Positions 12,275 to 19,566 of a stretch of 20,365 nt of DNA are shown here, in pieces (position 1 is the stretch's first letter; each line of letters opens with the position of its first letter). Below the pieces are notes generated by a model. It was given only the letters and a program-made list of their open reading frames with translations, ran no database searches and was not told the DNA's origin. The position numbers and the translations under genes were made by a program. The stretch comes from a virus: positions 1 through 20,365 of IMG/VR virus record IMGVR_UViG_3300036801_000224; one strand, written 5' to 3'.

Positions 12275-12976
12275 TTGCCATCAACCGTCACAGTGCAGAA
12301 CACCGTGAACTGGATGCTGCCTCTGCTCGAGATGCAGCCTCTAGAGATAACGGGAATGGAACCGGTGCTCTCTTCCGCGCAGCTGGTGCTCTCGACGCTG
12401 CTGGGCCCGCCGCTGGTGTGGCCCTGGAATCGTTCTGTGCTGCCCTTCACGACCGCCAACCAGGACTATGCAGCGATCCTGCCCGATTTCAGTTTCCTCG
12501 AGGGCGGCACCGTGCAGCCTCAAACGGGCGGCAAGAGTTGGGAGCTCACGGTGAAGCTTCTGCTCCATTCCGACCAGAGCAGTGCCAGGCCGCAGTACAT
12601 CGGCCCGCTGCTCGACGATGGCCAGGGCAACATCACCTTCCGCTTCTCTCCGTCGCCGGATCAGTCCTACAACGCCAAGCTGATCTATCAGCGCAACGCA
12701 CCACGCATCCAGTCGCTGGCCGCGACCTGGGCCCCGGTTCCTGACGATATGTCCTACATGCCCATGTGGGGATTGCTGGCCATGATGTCGTTGATCGGCA
12801 ACGACGCCCGGTTCAACGAATACAACACGAAGTTCGTCACCGCAGTGCTGGGGGCGCAGGGTGGTCTGACCGATCTCGAGAGGAACATTTTCATCGGCAA
12901 CTGGATGCGTGTCGCATCGCAGATCACGTCCACGCAGATGGCCACCCAGGAGCGGTTCAAAGCGAGGGAGCAGTAA
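12275..12976 (+). CDS. Putative head-tail adaptor-like protein B (TTG start)
   Basis: 233 residues. The frame is closed by TGA six bases before the TTG at 12275, so TTG is the first usable start; GGAG lies seven bases upstream of it. An ATG 14 codons later would remove the conserved N-terminus. The protein aligns by eye with the gene at 11066-12070 over its whole length (EMQP, W-x-WNR, PF-x-T, QDYA, FR-x-x-P-x-P, Q-R-N-A-P, PVPDD) but lacks the inserted DGS-W module. The C-terminus is helical (FNEYNTKFVTAVLGAQGGLT). Its stop overlaps the start of the nozzle-like gene (TAATG). An adaptor or stopper position at the neck would fit. Confidence 0.75.
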   Translation: MPSTVTVQNTVNWMLPLLEMQPLEITGMEPVLSSAQLVLSTLLGPPLVWPWNRSVLPFTTANQDYAAILPDFSFLEGGTVQPQTGGKSWELTVKLLLHSDQSSARPQYIGPLLDDGQGNITFRFSPSPDQSYNAKLIYQRNAPRIQSLAATWAPVPDDMSYMPMWGLLAMMSLIGNDARFNEYNTKFVTAVLGAQGGLTDLERNIFIGNWMRVASQITSTQMATQERFKAREQ

Positions 12977-15900
12977 TGCCGGAATCCCCGCTCCAGGCCG
13001 CAGGCGCACAGATACAACCGAGCGCCGCCGCGCCTCTGCACACCAATGAATTTTTCACTGGCCTGTGGACCCAGGGCTCGCCCTTCGGGCCGGGCGCAGT
13101 TCCCTTCCTTCAGTCCAAGTACTATTCCGCATCGCGCTACGACCGGCTGATCGGCGGCATCAACACCGAGATCACGGTCAGGCTCACGCTGGGCAGGCGA
13201 CCGGGCAACTCGGTCTACAATCCCGGCCCCTTCCCTCCCATCAACAGGTTCTATCCGTTTCGCACTTTCGGCCCGGCAGGCGAGGCGATCCGTCTCATGG
13301 CCAGCTGCGATCCGGCGGGCGGCGGAACCCACGGCACGGTGCGCGAGGTGTCCGCGCCTGCGGTCAACACCATTCTTCAGACCAAGGATCCCGCCGCCGG
13401 TCGCACCAGCTTTGTGGGTGTGGGCAACGAGTTGTTCTGGGGCGACGGTGTCGCGACCAAGAAGTGGCTGGTGTCGCAGCAGGCCTGGAAGGCCGCGACC
13501 GCATTTCCTGTGGGCACTTTCATCATCGATTCGAACGGCAACGTGCAGGAGAGCGTGGGGGCGCAGACCGCGAACATCACGCATGTCCAAATCGATCTCC
13601 TGCACCTGGCAGGAGGAGCGACGGGGCGCAAGGTGACATTGTTTTTCGATCCGCTCACGCCGCTCGATATTCCGTCGAACATCAGCCTCACCCTTGCGGG
13701 CATGACCACGATCCCCGCGCTTAACGGCGCGACCAGCTACACCATCGCTCCGCAGAGCAGCCTGCAGGCCAATTTTGTTCTGGCCGGATTCGGTCTGCCG
13801 CCGGTCACCGCATACAGTGTCGAAACCGGCACCGCTACGACCGGCACCGGCATCACCGGAGGATCGCAGCCGGTATGGAATACCAACGTTGGGCTGGTCA
13901 CCCAGGACGGCACCTTGCAGTGGGTGTGCAGAGGATCGGCGGTGACCGACTGGGGCACCATTGCTCCTCTCAGCGCACCCACCGTGAGCCAGGCTGTAGC
14001 CCCGACCACCTATCCCAGCTGGGCAGCGAACACCTGGTATTCGCCGCTGTTCGTGATCGTCGATTCGAATAGTAACCTGCAGCAGCTGACCACGGGCGGT
14101 GTCACCGGAGGAGCTCCTCCGGTCTGGAATGTCGCCCTCGGCGGCATCACCAACGACAACACCGCGAAATGGACGAACATGGGACCGGGCGCGTGGGCCG
14201 CGTCGACCGTGGTCGCCCTGGGCAAGCTGGTGGTGGCCAGCTACACGTACTACATCACCGTCACCCAGGATCAGGGCTACTGGAACGGGACCACGTATGT
14301 GCCGCGACCGACTCAGGTGCAGATCGCGGTCACTGTCACTTCCCTTTTTCAATGCGGCAAAGCTGGCACCACGGATCTGAATCAGCCTGCGTGGGTGAAC
14401 GGGCTGAACACGCTCACCACCGAGGCGACCGGCGTGGTGTGGCAGAATCTCGGCACTCCGCAGACCTGGGCATTCTTCGGCCCGGCGGCGAATGTCTCGA
14501 CCGCAACCACCATCGTCGATGCGAACGGCTACATCGAGGTCGCGCAGAACACCGGCAAGAGCGGGGCCACCGCGCCGAGCCCATGGCCTACGGATCCGAA
14601 CGCCCAGGGCAAGCTCACCACCGATGGCAGCGTCACCTGGCTGAACGGCGGCGGCTATGCAGCTGCGCAGCCCCTGCCGTGGGTCTACGCCTACTCAGGC
14701 AAATCGAGTGTGACCCGCCACGTTGGAAATGCCAGCCCCCGGTCGATGCCCATCACCATCGCGGCGAACAGCCTGGCGGTGATCCAGGGCGTGGGCCCCA
14801 CCGATCCCCAGGACGATCAGATCGTGATCTGGCGCACCAAGGGCGGCGGCAGCATTCTGTTCCAGCTGGACACCTTTGCCAATCCCGGCCCCGGTGTACC
14901 CTGGGTATATACCGACTCTACATCCGATACAGCCCTGACCGGCACTTCGCTGATCGCGCCTGAATTCGGCGGCGATATCACCCTGGGCAACTCCGACAAC
15001 TCGCCGCCCGATCCGGCCTTCATCCCCTGCGCGTATTACCTGAACCGCATCTGGGGATTTGTGGGCAACGTGCTCAAGTACTCGGGCGGGCCCGACACGG
15101 GGACCGGATCCGGCAATGAGAGCTTCCCGCCCGACAACGAGTTCACGCTGCCTTCGACCGGCATCACCTGCTGGCCCACTTCGATTGGCCTGGTGGTGCT
15201 CACCAACTCCGACATGTGGGTTCTCTTGGGCCAGGGCACCTTCGACGGCAACGGCAATCCGGTGTCGCCGTTCTATCTCGTCAACTTCCAACAGGGCGTG
15301 GGAATCCTTTCGCAGGACGCGTTCTCGGTGAACGGATCGACGGCCTATGCGATGCTCGCATCGGGCCAGGTGATATCGATGGATCCCGGTGCCGGTGAAG
15401 TCGAGGTCGGCTTCCCCATCGGCAACATCTTCGACGATTTCATGAATCCGGCGACCGCGTACCTCGCCTGGCACCAGGGCAAGTCGAAGGACACCGCGCT
15501 CTACGTGGCCGATGGCTCGAGCTACTGGCACCGCATGGCGGCGGTGGCCGCGCCTGAAAGCGGGAACGTGTGGAGTCCTCCCGCGCAGATCACCTCGCCG
15601 GGCAAAGTGAAAGCGATTGCTTCGGTCGAGACGGCGCCAGGCATCAAGTCGCTGGTGCTGGGTCCATCGGTCGACGGCAATCCCATCCTGGTGCGCGACT
15701 ACACCACCAATCAGGACGCGGGTGTTTCCTACCAGGCGAACGCCTACATCGCGAGCGTGGTGCTGGCGCAGCCAGGCCTGGTGGCCGGGGTTCAGTTCGT
15801 GGTCACCGAGGAGAAGATGATCGCGGGCGCATCTCCGCTCTCGGTGTCGATGCTCTATGACGAGATCCTCTCCATCGAGGTGCCGAGGACCGAGTTTCAG

Positions 15901-16107
15901 GTGCTGCGCAACATCACGGCGGATCCGCCCAATCTGCCCGCGCAGAAGTCGATCCGTTCGCAGCGCCTGTGGGCCGCGCAGGACGCCAACAGCGTCATCA
16001 AGTGCCGCCACTTTCAGCAGGCCATCCTGTGGCCCGCCGAGAATTTTCCCAATGAGATTTACACCAACACGGTGTACGGGCGGTTGCCCGAGAAAGCGAG
16101 ACGCTGA
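12976..16107 (+). CDS. Large tail protein, nozzle-like (T7 gp12 position)
   Basis: 1043 residues. The ATG at 12976 overlaps the previous stop (TAATG) and has GAGGGAG about six bases upstream; the frame is open further upstream, but that would overlap the preceding gene. The N-terminus (NEFFTGLWTQGSPFGPGAVP, YDRLIGGINTEITVRLTLGR then RPGNSVY) and later blocks (YYLNRIWGFVGNVLKYSGGP near residue 686, GLVVLTNSDMWVLLGQG, FPIGNIFDDF near 813, ALYVADGSSYWHRM near 842) have the style of podovirus tubular tail or nozzle proteins with a beta-propeller core. Between about residues 292 and 560 lie four copies of a P-x-W ... DGT-x-x-W module. It would form the distal tube; the modules may bind the cell surface. 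Identity rests on motifs and gene order. Confidence 0.75.
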   Translation: MPESPLQAAGAQIQPSAAAPLHTNEFFTGLWTQGSPFGPGAVPFLQSKYYSASRYDRLIGGINTEITVRLTLGRRPGNSVYNPGPFPPINRFYPFRTFGPAGEAIRLMASCDPAGGGTHGTVREVSAPAVNTILQTKDPAAGRTSFVGVGNELFWGDGVATKKWLVSQQAWKAATAFPVGTFIIDSNGNVQESVGAQTANITHVQIDLLHLAGGATGRKVTLFFDPLTPLDIPSNISLTLAGMTTIPALNGATSYTIAPQSSLQANFVLAGFGLPPVTAYSVETGTATTGTGITGGSQPVWNTNVGLVTQDGTLQWVCRGSAVTDWGTIAPLSAPTVSQAVAPTTYPSWAANTWYSPLFVIVDSNSNLQQLTTGGVTGGAPPVWNVALGGITNDNTAKWTNMGPGAWAASTVVALGKLVVASYTYYITVTQDQGYWNGTTYVPRPTQVQIAVTVTSLFQCGKAGTTDLNQPAWVNGLNTLTTEATGVVWQNLGTPQTWAFFGPAANVSTATTIVDANGYIEVAQNTGKSGATAPSPWPTDPNAQGKLTTDGSVTWLNGGGYAAAQPLPWVYAYSGKSSVTRHVGNASPRSMPITIAANSLAVIQGVGPTDPQDDQIVIWRTKGGGSILFQLDTFANPGPGVPWVYTDSTSDTALTGTSLIAPEFGGDITLGNSDNSPPDPAFIPCAYYLNRIWGFVGNVLKYSGGPDTGTGSGNESFPPDNEFTLPSTGITCWPTSIGLVVLTNSDMWVLLGQGTFDGNGNPVSPFYLVNFQQGVGILSQDAFSVNGSTAYAMLASGQVISMDPGAGEVEVGFPIGNIFDDFMNPATAYLAWHQGKSKDTALYVADGSSYWHRMAAVAAPESGNVWSPPAQITSPGKVKAIASVETAPGIKSLVLGPSVDGNPILVRDYTTNQDAGVSYQANAYIASVVLAQPGLVAGVQFVVTEEKMIAGASPLSVSMLYDEILSIEVPRTEFQVLRNITADPPNLPAQKSIRSQRLWAAQDANSVIKCRHFQQAILWPAENFPNEIYTNTVYGRLPEKARR
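13849..14655 (+). repeat. Four P-x-W / DGT-x-x-W modules within the tail protein
   Basis: Protein-level repeats in the nozzle-like gene: residues 292-320 (QPVWNTN ... TQDGTLQW), 360-407 (DSNSNLQ ... APPVWN ... DNTAKWTNMG), 457-498 (QPAWVNG ... TGVVWQNLG) and 513-560 (DANGYIE ... APSPW ... TTDGSVTWLNGG). The full unit appears to be D-x-NGN-x-Q, a Gly-rich turn, P-x-W, then DGT-x-x-W-x-x-x-G. The same unit occurs once in the gene at 11066-12070 (residues about 161-207). Confidence 0.7.
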
Positions 16108-16343
16108 TGGCAAGGCTCAGACCGAATCCGACGAATCGGGCTGGGGGGCCGGGTGAACCTCCCCCGGTGTCCCGGCTCCCCCAGCTTCCTCCACCGCCGA
16201 TTCAAGAAGGTGGTGGCGGTGTAGGGCCCTTGATGATCTCGAGCCTGCCGGTGCAGGCCTCGGGTGCCGACGTGTACTACCGGCAGTTCTACAGGCCAAG
16301 CAAGGTTCCATTCCGCCGGTACTTGCCCATTGTGCGGCAATAA
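16107..16343 (+). CDS. Small Pro-rich basic protein
   Basis: 78 residues. The ATG overlaps the stop of the nozzle-like gene (TGATG), so translation is coupled; there is no strong ribosome-binding site. The first 40 residues are Pro/Gly/Arg-rich and probably disordered (MARLRPNPTNRAGGPGEPPP). The C-terminal half (MISSLPVQASGADVYYRQFY then RPSKVPFRRYLPIVRQ) is aromatic and basic and may be the ordered or binding part. No family recognised; it lies within the tail gene block. Confidence 0.7.
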   Translation: MARLRPNPTNRAGGPGEPPPVSRLPQLPPPPIQEGGGGVGPLMISSLPVQASGADVYYRQFYRPSKVPFRRYLPIVRQ

Positions 16344-16344
16344 C

Positions 16345-16353
16345 GGGTAAATA
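16345..16353 (+). repeat. GGGTAWATA motif at the GNAT-like gene start
   Basis: GGGTAAATA, whose last A is the first base of the ATG at 16353. An ATATAC follows at 16360. Same pattern as at 12073, 17501 and 14903. Confidence 0.35.
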
Positions 16354-16874
16354 TGCGAGATATACAGGCAAAATTCGGAGACTTTACGCTGCGGTCGGTC
16401 GACCCCCAGGTCGACCACGCCTTGCTCGAGGCCTGGATTGATGAAGATCAGTACCACCGCATCACCATGTCTCCTGAGTTTTTCCTGGGCCAGCGCCCCG
16501 TGGGCGGCGGCGTCTGGGTGCCGGATCCGCGTCCTGGTTGCTACGCCATTGAGGACGAGAAAGGCGTTGTGATGTTCGTGCGACTGTCCAGGGCTGCACG
16601 GGTTCACATCCAGTTCATGCCGATAACCGGAGTTCTGCCAAGGACGCGGTCGGCGGCGGCACTACTCAACGGGATGCGGTTTCTCCAGGTTGGGTTGGCG
16701 CGGGCCGGTGCCGAGGAATGGATCTTCGCGACCGAGAACCATTCGCTGGCGGCACTGGCCAAGATGCGCCTGGGCTTCACAGCGAGCCCGCACGAATGGG
16801 TGAAGGGGATTGCGCCGCTCGATCCCGCTGAGCAGCAGCAAGAGGCCTCTCTGGGCCAGGAAGGGGGCAAGTGA
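16353..16874 (+). CDS. GNAT-fold-like virion protein (T7 gp13 position)
   Basis: 173 residues. The layout is that of a GNAT acetyltransferase: an N-terminal FTLRSVDPQVDHALLEAWID, a central beta hairpin (GCYAIEDEKGVVMFVRLSR), a strand with HIQFMP, a helix (RSAAALLNGMRFLQVGLARA) and the terminal EEWIFATENHSLAALAKMRL then GF (residues 121-142), like the N...A...K-x-GF ending of GNAT enzymes. The usual acetyl-CoA loop (R/Q-x-x-G-x-G/A) is not visible; the corresponding VLPRTRSAA lacks glycine, so the protein may be non-enzymatic. T7 gp13, downstream of the nozzle gene, is thought to be related to this fold, which fits the position here. An acidic Gln-rich tail ends the protein. Its stop overlaps the next start (TGATG). 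Confidence 0.65.
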   Translation: MRDIQAKFGDFTLRSVDPQVDHALLEAWIDEDQYHRITMSPEFFLGQRPVGGGVWVPDPRPGCYAIEDEKGVVMFVRLSRAARVHIQFMPITGVLPRTRSAAALLNGMRFLQVGLARAGAEEWIFATENHSLAALAKMRLGFTASPHEWVKGIAPLDPAEQQQEASLGQEGGK

Positions 16875-17506
16875 TGTGTGGTGGACCCTCAAGCACACAG
16901 ATGAATTTGCAATCAGAAGAGGCCGATTTCTATAAGACCCAGATCGACGCCTACAAGACGGCCTATTCGAAATATTCAGACTTGAGCGATGCGATCCAGC
17001 AGCAGTTTGCGCCCATCCTCGCTGCGGGCCCCGGCCAGTACGGCTACACGCCCACCGAGGATGCGGACCTGCGCACCCAGGCCAGCGAGGGCACGGCGGA
17101 AAACTACGCGGCGGCGAGTCGCACTCTGGCCGAGCAGCGGGCCGCGCTGGGCGGCGGCACCAGCAATGTCAACTCGACCAGCGGAGCGGCAGGAGCGGAG
17201 CGGGCGCGTCTGGCAGGCCTGGCGGCTCGCACCGAGTCGCAGCAGAACCTGGGCATCACCACCAGCGGTTACGACCTGGGCCGGGAGATGTGGTCGAACG
17301 CGATGTCAGGAACCATGCAGCTGGCCGGGATGTGGAATCCGAATCAGTTCGCGGGATCGGCCACGGGTGCCGGTGGTCTGGCCTCAAACACAGCCAACAC
17401 CATCACCCAGCAATCGCAGGCTGCATGGGGCAATGTGCTGGGGGCGCTGGGCGGGATCGCAGGCAATGTCACCAGCCCGAAAATCGGGGGCTGGGGGATT
17501 GGGTAA
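16874..17506 (+). CDS. Putative ejection protein, gp14-like by position
   Basis: 210 residues from the ATG at 16874, which overlaps the previous stop (TGATG) and has a GGGGG tract about ten bases upstream. It begins MCGGPSSTQM, then an amphipathic helix (SEEADFYKTQIDAYKTAYSK), then long Ala/Gln/Ser/Gly-rich stretches without strong charge (AENYAAASRTLAEQRAALGG, SATGAGGLASNTANT). This composition, with Ala/Gly-rich helices that can insert into membranes, is typical of the small internal virion proteins ejected by short-tailed phages. Position between the GNAT-like protein and two larger internal-type proteins supports a T7 gp14-like role. Direct sequence similarity is not evident. Confidence 0.65.
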   Translation: MCGGPSSTQMNLQSEEADFYKTQIDAYKTAYSKYSDLSDAIQQQFAPILAAGPGQYGYTPTEDADLRTQASEGTAENYAAASRTLAEQRAALGGGTSNVNSTSGAAGAERARLAGLAARTESQQNLGITTSGYDLGREMWSNAMSGTMQLAGMWNPNQFAGSATGAGGLASNTANTITQQSQAAWGNVLGALGGIAGNVTSPKIGGWGIG

Positions 17507-17509
17507 ATA
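17501..17509 (+). repeat. GGGTAWATA motif at the next gene junction
   Basis: GGGTAAATA overlaps the TAA stop at 17504-17506. The junction up to the ATG at 17546 also contains GTAAATA (17520) and GGTGTATATG (17539-17548), making it unusually A/T-rich for this window. Confidence 0.35.
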
Positions 17510-17545
17510 GGCTTGATTTGTAAATACGCGGTATAGGCGGTGTAT

Positions 17546-19552
17546 ATGCCCGATGGAGATGGAAGCAGCACAGGGATGCTCGACGAAGTTAGGCAGGGGA
17601 CTGGGCCGGGTAATCCGCCACCTCCTCCGACCGATGTGGAGGCTGGCTTGGGGACGAGCCAGCCCCCACCTCTTGCCACACCGAAGCCGGTGGTCACACC
17701 GGGATCCGCCGCGCCCCCCGAGGTGCAGTATGCCGCGCCTGGGGACGATGCGCGGCTCGCCCACCTCAAGGCCGACAGCTATGGGACCAAGGTCTACCAC
17801 GGGATCCTGAACGCCCTGGGCGGTGCGCAGGATGTGAGCTACAGCATCGATCCGGCCACCGGCAAGATGGTGCAGAGTACCGTTGCCAGCGGCCCTGGCA
17901 CCCAGTGGAAGCGCATCATCTCGGGAGCTCTCACCGGCTACGCGGCGGGCGCAGGCCTGACCGGCCCCGGATCGACGGCGGCGAAATTTGGGCGCGGGAT
18001 CCAGGCCGGTCAGCAGCAGGCCCAGCAGCAGGATCAGTCGAAGCGCCAGGAAGCCACCGAGGATTACGAGCGCGGGCAGAAGCTCGCCACCACCAATCTG
18101 CAACGTTCTCTGCTGACCCAGCAAGTGACCGAGGCCAGCTTCCGCAACACGCGCAGCCAGATCGAAGCAGCGGAGCATGACTCAGAGAACATGAACAAGT
18201 TTCATGACCTGATCGTGGCGGGTGGCGCGGGCACCAAAAACATGGGCCACTTCGATTCGCCCGAGGCAGTCAGAGCGGCCTTCGATAACGATCCCACGCT
18301 GCATGACAGCCATGTGCAGGGCCGCATCGTCTCGATCCCGCATGTGAACGAGCAGGGCAAGCTCGAGGGCGTCGACGCAGCCTACGTGACCAAGGGCTGG
18401 CTCGATGCGACCTACAAGAACGATCTGCCGGTCACGGTGAAGGGATGGAAGGATGGCAAGGCGACCGAGGAGACGTTCACCATTCCAGGCGGCTCGATCA
18501 CCAACGACAAGGCCTCGCAGATCATCATGTCGCAGGGCAAGGACTCGATGGATCAGCATTGGAAAGAAACCAGCGAGCAACGTGCCGGGGAAGAAGCCAA
18601 AGCCAAGGAGGCGGGCGAATATGCGGGGGCTGGCGAGCATCGCGCCACCACCAGAAAAACCAACCTCGAATCGGACGTCCTCGAGAAGACCGGCGAACTT
18701 CCCGGCACCGCTGGCAAAGGCGGCGGCGTCATCGCCCCCGAGGACATGCCTGCCACCGTGCAAGCGGTGGGACAGGGGCGCGTGGGCCTGGGCGATCTGA
18801 ACAGGCTTCTAGCGAAGAACCCCGGCCTGGCAGAAGAGATCGCCAAAACCTATCCCGACTTCCGCTCTGGAGCGGCGAAGAATTTCGACAAGCAGTATGC
18901 CAACTTCACTTCCGGTCAAACGGGTGGTGCTCTCAATGCCGCTGGAACCTCGGCGCAGCATCTGACCAGGCTCATGCAAATGAACACCACCGCCAGCCAT
19001 ATTCCCGGCACTCCAGCCTACCGGGCTTATCAAGCCCAGGTGCTGCCTGCGGCTGAAGAACTCTCGAAGTATTATGGCGGCGGCAAGGGCTCTGTCACCC
19101 TCACCCAGCACTACGAAAAGATTCTCGGCGGCATCGGGCCGGGCCGCGAGGATGCGATCTGGACGACGGCTGGCGCACTGGCCGATAAATTCTCCGAGTA
19201 CCAGCAGCAGTGGCAGAATGCGCTGCCCAGCAAATCGTGGTCGATTCCCATGCCCACGGTTACGCCGGAAGCTCTGGCGGATCTCAAGGCCGTCGAAGAT
19301 CACCTCGCGCAGCACGATCCGAAATATGTTCGCAGACTTCCTGTCACCCAGCCACAAGTAAGGCCCGCGCCCAATGCAATGGGTGCCGGGGCTACACCGC
19401 AGCAATCCCCGGTAAATACCGGAGCTACACCGCAGCTTCCTGATGCAGCAATGGCAACGTTGCGAGCAGCCGCTGGAAAGCCGGTCGCATTCAAGGGCAA
19501 GGGAGTGTGGGCCATCAGCCAGTCTGGGCAGGCCTACAAAGTCAGCGATTGA
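17546..19552 (+). CDS. Putative large internal virion protein, gp15-like by position
   Basis: 668 residues. I chose ATG 17546 because AGGCGG lies five bases upstream; the in-frame GTG at 17540 would sit inside that site. The N-terminal 65 residues are Pro/Gly-rich and disordered. A Gly/Ala segment (ISGALTGYAAGAGLTGPGST, about residues 130-150) precedes a long Gln/Glu-rich helix (GQQQAQQQDQSKRQEATEDY). A mid domain of mixed beta character (HVQGRIVSIPHVNEQGKLEG) follows, then more helices (EEAKAKEAGEYAGAGEHRAT) and a helical C-terminal domain. No catalytic motif seen. Size, composition and position after the gp14-like gene agree with a podovirus ejection protein. The 14-base gap to the next gene suggests one operon. 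Confidence 0.68.
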   Translation: MPDGDGSSTGMLDEVRQGTGPGNPPPPPTDVEAGLGTSQPPPLATPKPVVTPGSAAPPEVQYAAPGDDARLAHLKADSYGTKVYHGILNALGGAQDVSYSIDPATGKMVQSTVASGPGTQWKRIISGALTGYAAGAGLTGPGSTAAKFGRGIQAGQQQAQQQDQSKRQEATEDYERGQKLATTNLQRSLLTQQVTEASFRNTRSQIEAAEHDSENMNKFHDLIVAGGAGTKNMGHFDSPEAVRAAFDNDPTLHDSHVQGRIVSIPHVNEQGKLEGVDAAYVTKGWLDATYKNDLPVTVKGWKDGKATEETFTIPGGSITNDKASQIIMSQGKDSMDQHWKETSEQRAGEEAKAKEAGEYAGAGEHRATTRKTNLESDVLEKTGELPGTAGKGGGVIAPEDMPATVQAVGQGRVGLGDLNRLLAKNPGLAEEIAKTYPDFRSGAAKNFDKQYANFTSGQTGGALNAAGTSAQHLTRLMQMNTTASHIPGTPAYRAYQAQVLPAAEELSKYYGGGKGSVTLTQHYEKILGGIGPGREDAIWTTAGALADKFSEYQQQWQNALPSKSWSIPMPTVTPEALADLKAVEDHLAQHDPKYVRRLPVTQPQVRPAPNAMGAGATPQQSPVNTGATPQLPDAAMATLRAAAGKPVAFKGKGVWAISQSGQAYKVSD

Positions 19553-19566
19553 AAGGGAACTGAACC

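Noticed and set aside
12766-12975. Upstream extension of the nozzle-like frame by 70 codons
   Set aside because: It fully overlaps the well-supported gene before it, and its residues are Arg/His-rich shadow sequence; the ATG at 12976 has a good site and TAATG overlap.
12754-14352. Long minus-strand open frame (532 residues)
   Set aside because: Antisense to the nozzle-like gene; Arg/Gly/His-rich composition and no ribosome-binding site of note.
14695-16113. Long minus-strand open frame (472 residues)
   Set aside because: Also antisense to the nozzle-like gene, with the same artefact composition.
16871-16873. GTG as start of the gp14-like gene
   Set aside because: ATG 16874 immediately after it gives the TGATG overlap seen repeatedly in this operon.
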